This document shows, piece by piece, positions 1-9,933 of a stretch of DNA of 64,000 nucleotides. This DNA is from Pseudomonas svalbardensis (GTDB lineage Bacteria > Pseudomonadota > Gammaproteobacteria > Pseudomonadales > Pseudomonadaceae): contig NZ_CP125619.1 in assembly GCF_030053115.1 (NCBI RefSeq), positions 4,165,501 to 4,229,500 on the forward strand. The letters are read 5' to 3'. Numbering within the stretch: the stretch's first letter is position 1; every line of letters begins with the position of its first letter. The notes under the pieces were generated by a model, which was given only the letters and a program-made list of their open reading frames with translations, had not been told where the DNA came from and searched no databases. The position numbers were made by a program, and so were the translations under genes.

Positions 1-2
1 TG

Positions 3-392
3 CTCGACAGCCTCAACGCCTTGGAAAACGTGATGCTGCCGTTGGAACTCGATGGCCGCAAAGACGCCCGGGAACGCGCCACCGAGCTGCTGCGAAGGGT
101 CGGCCTGGGCCAGCGACTGACCCATTCGCCACGCCAGCTTTCGGGCGGCGAACAACAGCGCGTGGCGATTGCCCGTGCGTTTGCCGCAGAACCCGATGTG
201 CTGTTCGCCGACGAACCCACCGGCAACCTCGACAGCCACACCGGCGAGCGCATCAGCGATCTGCTGTTCGAACTCAACCAGGAACGCGGTACGACCCTGG
301 TGCTGGTAACCCACGATGAACGCCTGGCACATCGCTGCCGACGCCTGATCCGCCTCGACGCCGGCCTGCTCGTCCCGCCTCTGGAGGTTTAA
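3..392 (+). CDS. ABC transporter ATP-binding protein, YbbA/LolD-like (5' end outside window)
   Basis: This is the C-terminal two thirds of an ABC ATPase; the frame is open from the first complete codon at position 3, so the Walker A region lies outside the window. Visible motifs are the ABC signature [14 protein letters not shown], Walker [10 protein letters not shown] with its catalytic Glu, and the switch His in LVTHDE. The next gene, an FtsX-type permease of 834 residues, starts on the last base of the stop codon (TAATG), so the two are translationally coupled. The pair matches the YbbA/YbbP type, thought to move lipids or hydrophobic compounds out of the inner membrane. In many bacteria the esterase gene tesA/tap lies beside ybbA, but that position is not visible here. 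Confidence 0.9.
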   Translation, partial: LDSLNALENVMLPLELDGRKDARERATELLRRVGLGQRLTHSPRQLSGGEQQRVAIARAFAAEPDVLFADEPTGNLDSHTGERISDLLFELNQERGTTLVLVTHDERLAHRCRRLIRLDAGLLVPPLEV

Positions 393-2896
393 TGGCACGC
401 CTGCCGCTGTTACGACTGTTCAGTCTTGCCATCCGCCAACTGCTGCGCGACGCCCGCGCCGGTGAGTTGCGCGTGTTGTTTTTTGCCTTGCTGGTGGCCG
501 TGGCGGCGAGTACCGCCATCGGCTACTTCGGCGCCCGCCTGAACGGCGCCATGATGCTGCGCGCCACCGAATTCCTCGGTGCCGACCTGTTGCTCGAAGG
601 CAGTTCACCGGCACGGCCCGAACAAATTACAAGCGGCACGGCGCTGGGCCTCGAACACGCTCAAGTGGTGGAATTCTCCAGCGTCATCGCCACTGACAAT
701 GGCATTCAGCTGTCCAGCATCAAAGCTGCCGACGACGTCTACCCACTGCGCAGCGAACTGAAAAGTGCCCCGGCGCCCTTCGCCCCGGAAGAACCCGGTG
801 GCGGACCAAAACCCGGTGAAGCCTGGGTCGAAGCGCGACTGCTGACTGCGCTGGATCTGAAGATCGGCGACAGCATCGACGTCGGCATGCAAACCCTCAA
901 ACTGGCGCGAGTGCTGACCTACGAACCGGACCGTGCCGGCAACTTCTATAGCCTCACGCCGCGGGTGCTGATAAACCTCAGCGACCTCGCCGCGACCGGC
1001 GTGGTGCAACCCGGCAGCCGGGTCAGTTACCGCGAACTCTGGCGCGGTAAAGCCGAGGCGCTGGAAACCTATCGTCAATTGATCAAACCCGGCCTGGCCG
1101 CCAACCAGCGTATTCAGGATGCCCGTGATGGCAACCGACAGATCGGCGGCGCCTTGGGCAAGGCCGAGCGTTACTTGAACATGGCCAGTCTGGTGGCGGT
1201 TCTGTTGTCCGGTGTGGCAGTGGCGCTGTCGGCCACGCGCTTCGCCACCCGCCGATTCGATGCCAGTGCATTGCTGCGTTGCCTCGGGCTGTCCCGACGG
1301 GAAACCATGGTGCTGTTCAGTTTGCAGCTGACGGTGCTCGGACTGCTCGCCAGTATCAGCGGCGCCCTTATCGGCTGGTTCGCGCAGCTGGGACTGTTCG
1401 CGCTGCTGCATGACTTATTGCCGACCGACGTTCCACCGGGCGGTCTGTTTCCAGCCATCGCCGGGATCGGCACCGGGCTGGTGGCGCTGGCCGGTTTTGC
1501 CTTGCCACCACTGGCGGCACTGGGCCGGGTTCCGCCATTGCGGGTATTGCGTCGGGACATGCTGCCGATTCCTTCCAGCACCTGGATGGTCTACGGCGCG
1601 GCATTGGGCGCCCTCGGGCTGATCATGTGGCGCTTGAGCCTGGACCTGATATTGACCTTCGCCCTGCTCGGTGGCGGCGTGATCGCGGCGCTGGTGCTTG
1701 GCGGCTTGCTGTTGCTGCTTCTGAAGAGCCTGCGCCGAATGCTGGCGCGCGCCTCTTTGCCATGGCGCCTCGGGCTGGGCCAATTGCTGCGTCATCCACT
1801 GGCGGCCGCGGGGCAATCCCTGGCCTTCGGTTTGATTCTGCTGTCCATGGCGCTGATCGCATTGCTGCGCGGCGAGTTGCTGGACACCTGGCAGAACCAG
1901 CTACCGAAAAACGCGCCCAACTATTTCGCGCTTAACATTCTGCCGGCGGACAAACAGGCGTTCATCGATCGCCTGATCAAACTGTCGGCGCAATCGGCGC
2001 CGCTATACCCGGTGGTACCTGGACGGCTGATCAGCGTCAACGGCGAGCCGGTGCAGGAAATCGTCAGCAAGGATTCGGCTGGTGATCGAGCAATCCAGCG
2101 CGACCTGAGCCTGACCTGGGCGGCGGATTTGCCGGCGGGCAACAAACTCACTGCGGGTAACTGGTGGGCCGAACAGACGCCGGACGAAATTCCCGGCGTA
2201 TCGGTGGAAGGCAAAGTCGCCGAAAGCCTGAAGCTCAAGCTCGGCGATCACATGGTGTTTACCGTGGGCGGCGTCAATCGCGAAGCGAAAGTCACCAACC
2301 TGCGGGAGGTCAACTGGGACAACTTCCAGCCTAACTTCTTCATGATCTTCCAGCCCGGCACACTGAAGGATCTGCCGGCGACCTACCTGACCAGTTTTTA
2401 TCTGGCGGCCGGTCATGATCAGCAGATCGTGGATCTGTCCCGGGCGTTTCCGGCGGTGACCATCTTGCAAGTCGAAGCCTTGCTCGAACAGCTGCGCAGC
2501 ATCCTCGCCCAAGTCACCCTGGCGGTGGAATACGTGCTGCTGTTCGTATTGGCTGCGGGGATGGCAGTGTTGTTTTCAGGCTTGCAGGCGACGCTCGATG
2601 AACGCATCCGCCAAGGTGCCTTGTTGAGAGCACTGGGGGCCGAGCGGCAATTGTTGGTCAAGGCTCGACGGATCGAGTTCGGTTTGCTTGGAGCGGTCAG
2701 CGGATTGTTGGCAGCGCTGGGTTCGGAACTGGTGAGTATGGTGCTCTACCGCTACGCCTTCGACCTGCCGTGGCACCCGCATCCGTGGTTGTTGGTGCTG
2801 CCACTGATCGGTGCGGTGCTGATCGGGGGAGCCGGTGTGTTTGGTACGCGCCGTGCGCTGAACGCCAGCCCCCTGACAGTCTTGCGCGAGGGTTGA
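392..2896 (+). CDS. FtsX-family ABC transporter permease, YbbP-like
   Basis: A membrane permease of 834 residues, close to the size of E. coli YbbP (about 800). It has an N-terminal membrane helix around residues 25-50, a long periplasmic MacB-like segment, a bundle of hydrophobic helices around 260-420, another helix pair near 470-490, a second periplasmic segment and three C-terminal helices. The two FtsX domains end with the typical [14 protein letters not shown] and SPLTVLREG segments. It partners the ATPase it overlaps by one base. Export of lipid-like substrates is inferred from the family; nothing in the sequence fixes the substrate. Long open frames on the opposite strand reflect high GC and are not genes. 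Confidence 0.93.
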   Translation: MARLPLLRLFSLAIRQLLRDARAGELRVLFFALLVAVAASTAIGYFGARLNGAMMLRATEFLGADLLLEGSSPARPEQITSGTALGLEHAQVVEFSSVIATDNGIQLSSIKAADDVYPLRSELKSAPAPFAPEEPGGGPKPGEAWVEARLLTALDLKIGDSIDVGMQTLKLARVLTYEPDRAGNFYSLTPRVLINLSDLAATGVVQPGSRVSYRELWRGKAEALETYRQLIKPGLAANQRIQDARDGNRQIGGALGKAERYLNMASLVAVLLSGVAVALSATRFATRRFDASALLRCLGLSRRETMVLFSLQLTVLGLLASISGALIGWFAQLGLFALLHDLLPTDVPPGGLFPAIAGIGTGLVALAGFALPPLAALGRVPPLRVLRRDMLPIPSSTWMVYGAALGALGLIMWRLSLDLILTFALLGGGVIAALVLGGLLLLLLKSLRRMLARASLPWRLGLGQLLRHPLAAAGQSLAFGLILLSMALIALLRGELLDTWQNQLPKNAPNYFALNILPADKQAFIDRLIKLSAQSAPLYPVVPGRLISVNGEPVQEIVSKDSAGDRAIQRDLSLTWAADLPAGNKLTAGNWWAEQTPDEIPGVSVEGKVAESLKLKLGDHMVFTVGGVNREAKVTNLREVNWDNFQPNFFMIFQPGTLKDLPATYLTSFYLAAGHDQQIVDLSRAFPAVTILQVEALLEQLRSILAQVTLAVEYVLLFVLAAGMAVLFSGLQATLDERIRQGALLRALGAERQLLVKARRIEFGLLGAVSGLLAALGSELVSMVLYRYAFDLPWHPHPWLLVLPLIGAVLIGGAGVFGTRRALNASPLTVLREG

Positions 2897-2930
2897 TAGA
2901 CTCAAGCTCTCTCTACCACAAGAAGTTGCC

Positions 2931-3428
2931 ATGAGCCGTTATCGCCCTCCCCGCACCGCTGGCACCGCGCTGATCACCCCCGAGGGTGAAGCGCGGATGC
3001 GGGCCGAGTTTCATGAGCTCTGGCATATTCGACGGCCGCAGGTGACACAGTCGGTCAGCGAGGCCGCGGCACAGGGCGATCGCTCGGAAAACGCCGAATA
3101 CACCTACGGCAAAAAGATGCTGCGCGAGATCGACAGTCGCGTACGCTTTCTCACCAAGCGGCTGGAAGCGCTCAAAGTCGTCAGCGAAAAACCGAGCGAT
3201 CCGAACAAAGTCTATTTTGGCGCCTGGGTCACGATTGAAGACGAGGACGGCAAAGAGTCACGCTATCGTATCGTCGGGCCGGATGAACTGGACTTGAAAC
3301 AGGGCCTGATCAGCATCGACTCACCGCTGGCCCGCGCCCTGATCGGCAAGGCGCTGGACGCCGAGGTTCGGGTCCAGACACCGACCGGTGAGCAATGCGT
3401 GTATATCGTGGCGATCGACTATCTTTGA
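2931..3428 (+). CDS. greB: transcription elongation factor GreB
   Basis: A protein of 165 residues with the GreA/GreB layout: an N-terminal antiparallel coiled coil (about 15-85) that enters the RNA polymerase secondary channel and stimulates transcript cleavage in backtracked complexes, then a globular C-terminal domain. The coiled-coil tip GDRSENAEY carries the acidic residues that coordinate the catalytic metal. The N-terminal MSRYRPP and the [15 protein letters not shown] segment are typical of GreB rather than GreA. It stands 34 bases behind the permease and could share its transcript. Confidence 0.95.
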   Translation: MSRYRPPRTAGTALITPEGEARMRAEFHELWHIRRPQVTQSVSEAAAQGDRSENAEYTYGKKMLREIDSRVRFLTKRLEALKVVSEKPSDPNKVYFGAWVTIEDEDGKESRYRIVGPDELDLKQGLISIDSPLARALIGKALDAEVRVQTPTGEQCVYIVAIDYL

Positions 3429-3446
3429 ACCGCAGCGTTCAAAGCC

Positions 3447-3755
3447 TCAACGGCGGGTAATCAGCCCCTGTCGGGCAACGCGAATCAATTGCTTGATCAC
3501 TTCGGGGGCGTCCTCGAGGCTGGGCGATTGAATCACCGCCAGATCGAAACTGTCGCTGGCAAATCGAGCCAGCGATTCACCCACTTCGACAAACTGGATC
3601 AGGAAGGCCGCAGGCCCACCAGTGCGACGTGGCCAGCCATCGAGATAACGCAATAGTGTTGGCTGATGTTTGCCGCCAAGCAGGATTTTTGGATTGCGCT
3701 GGGTGAGGTGTGCCGTGATCGGCGCGGGGCGTATAACGGGGCTTAGTGCATTCAT
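3447..3755 (-). CDS. small conserved hypothetical protein
   Basis: About 102 residues if translation starts at the Met of MNALSPVIRP; an in-frame ATG 21 bases further upstream would add seven residues. The C-terminal half (FDLAVIQSPSLEDAPEVIKQL then IRVARQGLITRR) resembles the end of a class I methyltransferase fold, but no SAM-binding glycine motif is present, so no activity can be assigned. It lies convergent with greB, 18 bases from its stop. The reading frame is plausible from codon use, and I recognise the protein only as a hypothetical seen beside greB in pseudomonads. Confidence 0.6.
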   Translation of the reverse strand: MNALSPVIRPAPITAHLTQRNPKILLGGKHQPTLLRYLDGWPRRTGGPAAFLIQFVEVGESLARFASDSFDLAVIQSPSLEDAPEVIKQLIRVARQGLITRR

Positions 3756-3959
3756 TGTGTCGTGTCTCTGCCTCAAAAGTCTGCATGGCAGGTGAGAGGC
3801 AACACCGAACCAGCGCTTTAGCGGTATTTCGAAGCCTGTTTCAAGCTTCTATCGGCAACTGAATGAGTCACCAGGCGCCCCGCAAGTAGCTGTTTAAATC
3901 GGCGCATGGGCAGCATCCTAGAGAAGCTGACCGGACAGTGTCAAGAATGACGAGAACAA

Positions 3960-3997
3960 AAAAGGCCCGCGCAATGCGCGCGCAATGCGGGCCTTTT
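3960..3997 (-). terminator. intrinsic terminator downstream of the DoxX gene
   Basis: Arms aaaaggcccgc (3960-3970) and gcgggcctttt (3987-3997) form an 11-bp stem. Read on the minus strand it is followed by a T-rich stretch, so it ends the DoxX transcript whose stop codon is at 4014. Confidence 0.8.
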
Positions 3998-4013
3998 CAT
4001 TGAGTCAGAGCGG

Positions 4014-4448
4014 TCAGCCAGCGATAGCGCGGTCAGCCGAGAGCTTGCCGGCGCCTTCGATCAGCACCGCGATGCTGCCACCGAGCAGCGCCAGGGCGAA
4101 CTCATAACCGTTGTTGGCCATGAACAGACCGTTAGGAAGGTGCACCGAGAAGATTGCCACCAGCGAAAGGAAGGTCAGGCCGAGGGCTGCCGGGCGAACC
4201 AACAAACCGATGATCAAGGCCAGACCGGCGAAGAACTCGGTACCGCCCGCCAGCGTCGCCATCAGATAGCCCGGCGCCAGGCCGATGCTTTCCATGTACT
4301 GCGCGGTGCCCGCCAGGCCGTAACCACCGAACGCCCCAAAGAGTTTCTGCGAGCCGTGGGCAGCGAAGATGATGCCGACGAAAATCCGCAAGACAGTCAG
4401 GCCGTAGCCAGCGCGGGTAAACAGTACCTTGTTGATCAGTGTGCTCAT
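4014..4448 (-). CDS. DoxX family membrane protein
   Basis: A protein of 144 residues with four hydrophobic segments (about 12-32, 55-75, 80-98 and 108-130) and the family pattern RIFVGIIFAAHGSQKLFG near the start. DoxX proteins are small quinone-interacting or redox-associated inner-membrane proteins, and several are linked to oxidative stress. The gene is monocistronic with its own terminator. The exact role cannot be read from the sequence. Confidence 0.88.
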   Translation of the reverse strand: MSTLINKVLFTRAGYGLTVLRIFVGIIFAAHGSQKLFGAFGGYGLAGTAQYMESIGLAPGYLMATLAGGTEFFAGLALIIGLLVRPAALGLTFLSLVAIFSVHLPNGLFMANNGYEFALALLGGSIAVLIEGAGKLSADRAIAG

Positions 4449-4551
4449 GCTGTGTCATCCGTTGTCAGTGTGTGTTGGTTGGCCGCTATATTAATCAGTA
4501 AAACTCATGTTAAAAGCGCAATAAATTCGTCATGACAATCAGTTTATTCGA

Positions 4552-5973
4552 TTATTTACGTGAGGCAACTTTCTGTCCCTGGGGCTCCAACGACTCCCGC
4601 TCCCGATCGAACGCCAGGTAATACTTGTTCACGCTATTAACATAGCTGACGGCGCCCATTCCCACCTGCTCCATGGCAATGCGTTCGACCTGGAAGAACC
4701 ACTGATTGGGATTCAAACCGCGCCGACGAGCCTCGGCACGCATGCCCTGAACCCGCTCCGGCCCCATGTTGTAGGCCGCCAGCACGAACGCCATGCGCTC
4801 GCGCTCGTTGAGTTTGGGGCTGGCAAAGAACTTGCGACGAATCATCGCCAGATACTTCGCCCCGGCCTGCACATTGGCGTCGAGATTCTGAATGTTGTTG
4901 ACCCCCACCCGCTGGGCGGCGGACGGGGTAATCTGCATCAGGCCGGTAGGGCCGCTGCCACTGCGGGCATTGGGTTGCAGGGCCGATTCCTTGAACGCCA
5001 GGGCAGCCAGATTCAACCAGTCCATGCCTTGGGCTTCGGCGTGTTTCTGCAGCACCGGTCGAAGTTTCTCGAGGCGCTGCCGATCAGCCTTGGCCAATGG
5101 ATAGTGCACTTGATACAGACGTCGATAGATCCGCAGGAACGCGGCATCCTGATCCGATGGTTTTTTGTAACCGGTCAGGAAGCGATCAATGCTCGCCCGC
5201 AACATTGAGGCGTCGCGGCGCACGAACCAGAATTCTTCGCCCGGCTCACTGATGAGTACCTGCCGATCGAAACGCAACTTGGGCAGGATCTTGCCCCAGC
5301 GCTCGGCAATGGGTTGTTCGACGATCGTCAGGTGAAAGATTCCGCCCTGGACCATCTCCAGCACATCCTCGACCGCCAGACTGGGATCGACCCACTCGAT
5401 GATCACCGGTGGCAGTTTAAGCAGCGCGAGCTTTTGATTGATCTGACTGACCGCGTCCCCGGCGGCACTGCCGGTGGGCAACGCCAGGGTTTTGCCGGAG
5501 AGTTGTTCGAAACGGGTGTAACGTCGCTCGCCTTTGATCCCGACCAATATCAACGGGATGTTGCTGGCAATCGGTTCACTGGTGCTGACCGCGTGGCCCG
5601 GTTGCAGGTCCAGCAGTTCCCCCGGCGCGACCAGATCACCCTCGCCGCGCTGCAAAGCGCCGATCAGTTGATCCTTGCCCTTGGGAATGATCTTGAGGGT
5701 AATTTCCTGACCGTCACGGGCGTGACCGTTGAGGTATTGCTCGAAGGCACGCAAGCGGTGGTATTCAACACCGATGGCCTGGCCCTGGACTTCGCCGGAG
5801 CTGTTGCGGCTCTGGTTGACCAACACGCGCAGCACGCGACTGCTGCGGATTTCCGCCAAGTCGCGCACTTTGGTCGAAGGCACGGCTTGCAGCGGCCCGG
5901 CCAGACGCGCAACCGCCGGCATCGGCAGCAGCAACGAGCAACACAGCAGTAGCAAAACCGAGGGACGTATCAT
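4552..5973 (-). CDS. MltF-like lytic transglycosylase with solute-binding domain
   Basis: A protein of 473 residues: a signal peptide (hydrophobic LLLLCCSLLLPMPAVA, about 5-22), a periplasmic solute-binding (SBP_bac_3-like) domain around 40-270, and a C-terminal SLT goose-lysozyme-like domain around 300-450. The SLT domain has the catalytic Glu in LAFKESALQP and the GPTGLMQITPSAA motif, so it should cleave the MurNAc-GlcNAc bond of peptidoglycan with formation of 1,6-anhydroMurNAc. This is the MltF domain order, in which the solute-binding domain regulates activity in response to ligands. The signal peptide has no clear lipobox. It is probably a paralogue of the main MltF, and the symbol is withheld for that reason. 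Confidence 0.88.
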   Translation of the reverse strand: MIRPSVLLLLCCSLLLPMPAVARLAGPLQAVPSTKVRDLAEIRSSRVLRVLVNQSRNSSGEVQGQAIGVEYHRLRAFEQYLNGHARDGQEITLKIIPKGKDQLIGALQRGEGDLVAPGELLDLQPGHAVSTSEPIASNIPLILVGIKGERRYTRFEQLSGKTLALPTGSAAGDAVSQINQKLALLKLPPVIIEWVDPSLAVEDVLEMVQGGIFHLTIVEQPIAERWGKILPKLRFDRQVLISEPGEEFWFVRRDASMLRASIDRFLTGYKKPSDQDAAFLRIYRRLYQVHYPLAKADRQRLEKLRPVLQKHAEAQGMDWLNLAALAFKESALQPNARSGSGPTGLMQITPSAAQRVGVNNIQNLDANVQAGAKYLAMIRRKFFASPKLNERERMAFVLAAYNMGPERVQGMRAEARRRGLNPNQWFFQVERIAMEQVGMGAVSYVNSVNKYYLAFDRERESLEPQGQKVASRK

Positions 5974-6208
5974 CCACTCTCCAGAAAGAATACTGGGCCG
6001 ATCTCAAGAATTTTCATGACATCGAACGACAGAAACAGAGCGCCGTGAGCGCTGGCAAAGTGCGAAAGACTGGCACAGTGATGGCACCCAAGCCACCCTG
6101 ACCTGTCTCGCGGCATCAAGAGACAGCTATAACTCGTTGTAGTTCTTGGCTTTTCTTATAAATCTACAGCTCTGATATGCTTTCCGGCCTTTGGTCCGAG
6201 GTAGCACC

Positions 6209-7015
6209 ATGCAACTCATCGATATCGGCGTCAACCTGACCAACCCCAGTTTTGCCGACAAACACCAGGCTGTACTCGACCGCGCCTACGCTGCCGGGGT
6301 CTGCCAATTGGTGCTCACCGGCACCAGTGTCGAGGGCAGCGAACAGGCGCTGGAACTGTGCCGACAACTGGACGAAACAGCTCAACGGCTGTTCGCCACC
6401 GCAGGCATTCATCCCCACTGCGCCAGCGACTGGAACGCCGACAGCGCCCAGCGTCTGCGCAGTTTGCTCAAGGAGCCGAACGTCGTGGCGGTGGGTGAAT
6501 GCGGGCTGGATTTCAATCGTGATTTCTCGCCGCGTCCGCAGCAGGAAAAAGTCCTCGAAGAGCATCTGGCGATGGCAGTCGAGCTGCAATTGCCGGTGTT
6601 CCTCCACGAGCGCGATGCCAGTCAGCGCTTGCTGGAGATCCTTCGCGATTACCGTGATCAGTTGCCGGGCGCCGTGGTGCATTGCTTCACGGGCGAAAAG
6701 AAGGCGCTGTTCAGTTACCTCGATCTGGATTTGCACATCGGTATCACCGGCTGGATTTGTGATGAGCGCCGGGGCACGCACCTGCATCCGTTGGTGAAAG
6801 AGATCAAGCGGGGACGGTTAATGCTGGAGAGCGATGCGCCGTATCTGTTGCCGCGCAGTCTGCGACCCAAGCCGAAGAATGGTCGCAACGAACCGGCGTA
6901 TCTGACAGAAGTGTTGCGGGAAGTGGCGTTGCATCGCGGGGAGAGCGAGGAAGACCTGGCCGCTCACAGCACGGCGTGTGCGCGAGCGTTCTACGGCTTG
7001 CCAATGGTCGACTGA
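6209..7015 (+). CDS. tatD: TatD family 3'-5' exonuclease / metal-dependent hydrolase
   Basis: A protein of 268 residues from the ATG at 6209, chosen because a GAGG ribosome site lies 8 bases upstream; an in-frame start at 6191 has none. It matches E. coli TatD closely: [11 protein letters not shown] at the start, [41 protein letters not shown] and the C-terminal [10 protein letters not shown]. TatD is a TIM-barrel Mg2+-dependent nuclease with 3'-5' activity on single-stranded DNA and RNA, linked to repair of oxidative damage and to DNA degradation. Metal-binding His, Glu and Asp residues are in place. Despite the name it is not needed for Tat export. Confidence 0.93.
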   Translation: MQLIDIGVNLTNPSFADKHQAVLDRAYAAGVCQLVLTGTSVEGSEQALELCRQLDETAQRLFATAGIHPHCASDWNADSAQRLRSLLKEPNVVAVGECGLDFNRDFSPRPQQEKVLEEHLAMAVELQLPVFLHERDASQRLLEILRDYRDQLPGAVVHCFTGEKKALFSYLDLDLHIGITGWICDERRGTHLHPLVKEIKRGRLMLESDAPYLLPRSLRPKPKNGRNEPAYLTEVLREVALHRGESEEDLAAHSTACARAFYGLPMVD

Positions 7016-7027
7016 CGAACCGAATCT

Positions 7028-7053
7028 GGGGGAGCGAGCAAGCTCGCTCCCCC
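7028..7053. terminator. palindromic hairpin between convergent genes
   Basis: gggggagcgagc and gctcgctccccc (12 bp each, perfect) enclose two bases, 13 bases after the tatD stop and 5 before the stop of the leftward acyl-CoA dehydrogenase. The core also resembles half of the gggagcgag REP family seen elsewhere in this window. It probably stops transcription from both sides. Confidence 0.65.
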
Positions 7054-7057
7054 ATTA

Positions 7058-8287
7058 TCAGTGACTGCTGCGCATCATTTCTTTGGGCACGTACTTGCCG
7101 ATCTCGAACTTGCCGATTGCCGCACGGTGCACTTCGTCCGGGCCATCGGCCAGGCGCAGGGTGCGTTGCATCGCATACATGTAGGCCAGTGGGAAATCGT
7201 TGGAAACCCCTGCCCCGCCATGGATCTGGATCGCCCGGTCGATCACCCGCAAGGCCACGTTCGGTGCGACAACCTTGATCTGAGCGATTTCGCTCTTCGC
7301 AATCTTGTTGCCGACGGTGTCCATCATGTAAGCCGCTTTCAATGTCAGCAGGCGCGCCATGTCGATTTCCATCCGCGAGTCGGCGATTTTGTCGATGTTC
7401 CCGCCCAGACGTGCCAAAGGTTTACCGAACGCAGTACGGGTTACCGCCCGTTTGCACATCAGTTCCAATGCACGTTCGGCCATGCCGATTGAACGCATGC
7501 AGTGGTGAATCCGACCCGGGCCAAGGCGACCCTGAGCGATTTCGAAGCCGCGTCCTTCACCCAACAGGACGTTTTCGTACGGCACACGGACGTTTTCGAA
7601 CAACACTTCGGCATGGCCATGAGGTGCATCGTCATAACCGAACACTGGCAGCGGACGAACGATCTTCACGCCCGGGGCATCCACCGGCACCAGAATCATC
7701 GAGTGCTGCGCATGACGCGGCGCATCAGGATCGCTCAGCCCCATGAAGATCAGAATCTTGCAGCGTGGATCGCACGCGCCTGAGGTCCACCATTTTTTGC
7801 CGTTGATCACCCACTCGTCGCCATCACGCACGGCGCGGGCGGCCATATTGGTGGCGTCGGAGGAAGCCACGTCCGGTTCAGTCATGGCGAACGCCGAGCG
7901 GATCTCGCCGCGCAGCAGCGGTTCGAGCCAGCGTTGCTTCTGTTCTTCGTTGGCGTAGCGCACCAGCACTTCCATGTTGCCCGTGTCTGGCGCGGAGCAG
8001 TTGAACGGCTCGGGGCCCAGCAGCGAGCGGCCCATGATTTCCGCCAACGGCGCGTATTCGAGGTTGGTCAGGCCGGCGCCGAGTTCGGACTCAGGCAGAA
8101 ACAAATTCCACAAACCTTCAGCCTTGGCCTTGAGTTTGAGCTCCTCCATGATTGCGGTCGGCTGCCAGCGATCGCCCTCGGCGACCTGGCGCTCAAACAC
8201 CGCTTCGGCGGGATAAACGTAGGTGTCCATGAACGCGGTCACGCGCTCACGCAGTTCTTGCACCTTGGGCGAATAAGCGAAATCCAT
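7058..8287 (-). CDS. acyl-CoA dehydrogenase (ACAD10/11-like)
   Basis: A FAD flavoenzyme of 409 residues that would introduce a trans-2 double bond into an acyl-CoA. Domain order is the N-terminal helical domain (to about 130), the middle beta domain with [15 protein letters not shown] and [14 protein letters not shown] (about 135-240), and the C-terminal helical domain with RTAFGKPL and QIHGGAGVS. The [19 protein letters not shown] and DGPDEVHR segments place it with the ACAD10/ACAD11 long- or branched-chain group rather than with short-chain enzymes such as LiuA. It is divergent from the LysR gene at 8453, which is its likely regulator. Confidence 0.9.
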   Translation of the reverse strand: MDFAYSPKVQELRERVTAFMDTYVYPAEAVFERQVAEGDRWQPTAIMEELKLKAKAEGLWNLFLPESELGAGLTNLEYAPLAEIMGRSLLGPEPFNCSAPDTGNMEVLVRYANEEQKQRWLEPLLRGEIRSAFAMTEPDVASSDATNMAARAVRDGDEWVINGKKWWTSGACDPRCKILIFMGLSDPDAPRHAQHSMILVPVDAPGVKIVRPLPVFGYDDAPHGHAEVLFENVRVPYENVLLGEGRGFEIAQGRLGPGRIHHCMRSIGMAERALELMCKRAVTRTAFGKPLARLGGNIDKIADSRMEIDMARLLTLKAAYMMDTVGNKIAKSEIAQIKVVAPNVALRVIDRAIQIHGGAGVSNDFPLAYMYAMQRTLRLADGPDEVHRAAIGKFEIGKYVPKEMMRSSH

Positions 8288-8452
8288 GGGCAGCTCTACC
8301 TTTTAACGGAGGGTTTTGATGAGTTGTTCAGGTCATGCAATCGATGCTAGAACAGCTACGAAAATTTACCTAGCCTATTCTCGGCGTGTATTAACATTCA
8401 TCACCGATATATGATCGGCTGATCGAGAGCCCAACAATAAGAGTGCAGCGCA

Positions 8453-9382
8453 ATGAATCTGAGCAAGGTCGACCTCAACCTTTTCATCGTCTTCGACGCG
8501 ATCTACACCGAAGCCAACCTGACCCGCGCCGGGCAGATTGTCGGCATTACTCAACCGGCGGTCTCGAACGCTCTGGCCCGTCTGCGCGAGACCTTCAATG
8601 ACCCGTTGTTCGTGCGTACCGCTCAGGGCATGGTCCCGACGCCCATGGCGCAGAACATTATCGGACCGGTGCGCAACGCCCTCTCCTTGCTGCGGGTGTC
8701 GGTGCAGGAAAGCCGTATTTTCAACCCGTTGCAGGCGGTCAAGACGTATCGCATCAGCATGACCGACCTCACCGAAGCGGTGATCCTGCCGGCACTGTTC
8801 CAGCGCCTGCGGCGCCTGGCGCCGACGGTGATCATCGAAAGCTTTCTGTCCAAGCGCCGCGAAACCACCAAGGAGCTGGCGGCCGGGCGTCTCGATTTCG
8901 CTGTCGACGCGCCACTTAACACTGATCCGCAAGTGCGCCACGTCAAGTTGATGGAAGACCGTTACGTGTGCGCCATGCGCAAGGGCCATCCGCTGGCGGG
9001 CAAAGAGAAATTCACCCTCGATGATTATCTGTCGCTAACCCACATTCATATTTCCAGCCGCCGCAGCGGTCTGGGCCATGTCGACCTGGCCCTGGGCAAA
9101 ATGGGCATCCAGCGCAAGATCGCCCTGCGTTCCCAGCACTACTTGATGGCTTCCCAAGTGTTGCAGCAGACCGACATGGTGATGACCGTGCCGGAACGCT
9201 TCGCCCGTCGCCATGACCTGTACTCGGTGAACCTGCCGGTCAACGATGTGCCGCCGGTGGAAACCCACCTCTACTGGCACGAAAGCACCGACCAGGACCC
9301 GGCCAACCGCTGGATGCGCGAGCAGATGATCGAGTTGTGCCAGCAAGTGACGGCACATGAGAAGAAGCTCGATAAGATGTAG
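8453..9382 (+). CDS. LysR family transcriptional regulator
   Basis: A protein of 309 residues with an N-terminal winged helix-turn-helix (about 8-67: LNLFIVFDAIYTEANLTRAG then a recognition helix in TQPAVSNALARLR) and a NodD/SyrM-like effector-binding domain from about 95. The 165-bp gap to the divergent acyl-CoA dehydrogenase gene would hold a shared control region, the usual LysR arrangement. The inducer is unknown; an acyl-CoA or fatty-acid derivative is an inference from the neighbour only. Confidence 0.9.
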   Translation: MNLSKVDLNLFIVFDAIYTEANLTRAGQIVGITQPAVSNALARLRETFNDPLFVRTAQGMVPTPMAQNIIGPVRNALSLLRVSVQESRIFNPLQAVKTYRISMTDLTEAVILPALFQRLRRLAPTVIIESFLSKRRETTKELAAGRLDFAVDAPLNTDPQVRHVKLMEDRYVCAMRKGHPLAGKEKFTLDDYLSLTHIHISSRRSGLGHVDLALGKMGIQRKIALRSQHYLMASQVLQQTDMVMTVPERFARRHDLYSVNLPVNDVPPVETHLYWHESTDQDPANRWMREQMIELCQQVTAHEKKLDKM

Positions 9383-9418
9383 GAAACACCTGATAGACGA
9401 AGGATCAGGGCGCGATGC

Positions 9419-9434
9419 TTGACGTAAACGTCAA
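9419..9434. promoter_or_regulatory. probable LiuR operator in front of liuR
   Basis: A palindrome ttgacgtaaacgtcaa lies 43 bases upstream of the liuR start. Its TTGACG also serves as a possible -35, with a weak -10 near 9442-9448, so bound LiuR would sit in the spacer as MerR proteins do. The same motif occurs twice more in front of liuA. The known LiuR motif of gammaproteobacteria has an ACGTnnACGT core like this one, recalled from comparative-genomics work. Confidence 0.75.
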
Positions 9435-9476
9435 CCTGCCATTAGCTTAGCGCCATGACCTTTTTCGAGCGCTTCC

Positions 9477-9875
9477 ATGAGCAGCCAGACCTATAGCATT
9501 TCCGACCTCGCCCGCGAGCTCGACATCACCACCCGGGCCATTCGCTTTTATGAAGAGCAAGGCCTGCTCAGCCCCGAGCGACGCGGTCAGGAACGCATCT
9601 ACTCGCCCCGTGACAAGGTCAGCCTGAAGCTGATCCTGCGGGGCAAGCGCATTGGTTTCTCCCTGGCCGAATGCCGCGAGTTGATCGAACTCTACGACCC
9701 CACCGGCGGCAATCAGAAACAGCTGCAAACCATGCTGACCAAAATCGCCGAACGTCGTGAACAGCTAGAGCAGCAAATGCTTGACATCGAACAGATGAAG
9801 CTGGAACTGGACACCGCGCAAGAGCGTTGCACCCAGGCGCTGGAACAGACCATCAAGAGCCAGCAGCTCGTGTAG
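9477..9875 (+). CDS. liuR: MerR-family regulator of leucine/isovalerate degradation LiuR
   Basis: A protein of 132 residues with a MerR DNA-binding domain (about 6-75; ISDLARELDITTRAIRFYEE, GLLSPERRGQERIY) followed by a long dimerisation coiled coil (about 80-125). It has no cysteine, so it is not a metal sensor. It precedes the HMG-CoA lyase gene and shares its operator type with the liuA promoter 3.8 kb away, as expected for LiuR, which represses branched-chain amino acid degradation genes. The translation start at 9477 is followed by MSSQTYSISDL; the ribosome site is weak. Confidence 0.9.
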   Translation: MSSQTYSISDLARELDITTRAIRFYEEQGLLSPERRGQERIYSPRDKVSLKLILRGKRIGFSLAECRELIELYDPTGGNQKQLQTMLTKIAERREQLEQQMLDIEQMKLELDTAQERCTQALEQTIKSQQLV

Positions 9876-9890
9876 GAGCTGAGCTCCTAC
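9872..9890. repeat. short palindrome at the liuR stop codon
   Basis: gtaggagct and agctcctac flank one base and overlap the liuR TAG stop. The outer bases match the ends of the gtagcagct REP family, so it may be a minimal REP remnant; it could also attenuate read-through into liuE. Confidence 0.5.
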
Positions 9891-9933
9891 AGGGTTCTGT
9901 GAACATTCATACAATTTCAACAGGTCCATTGCC

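Noticed and set aside
605..1411. Long open frame antisense to the YbbP permease
   Set aside because: High GC third positions open the opposite strand; no ribosome site and the translation (Gln/His/Arg-rich) resembles no family.
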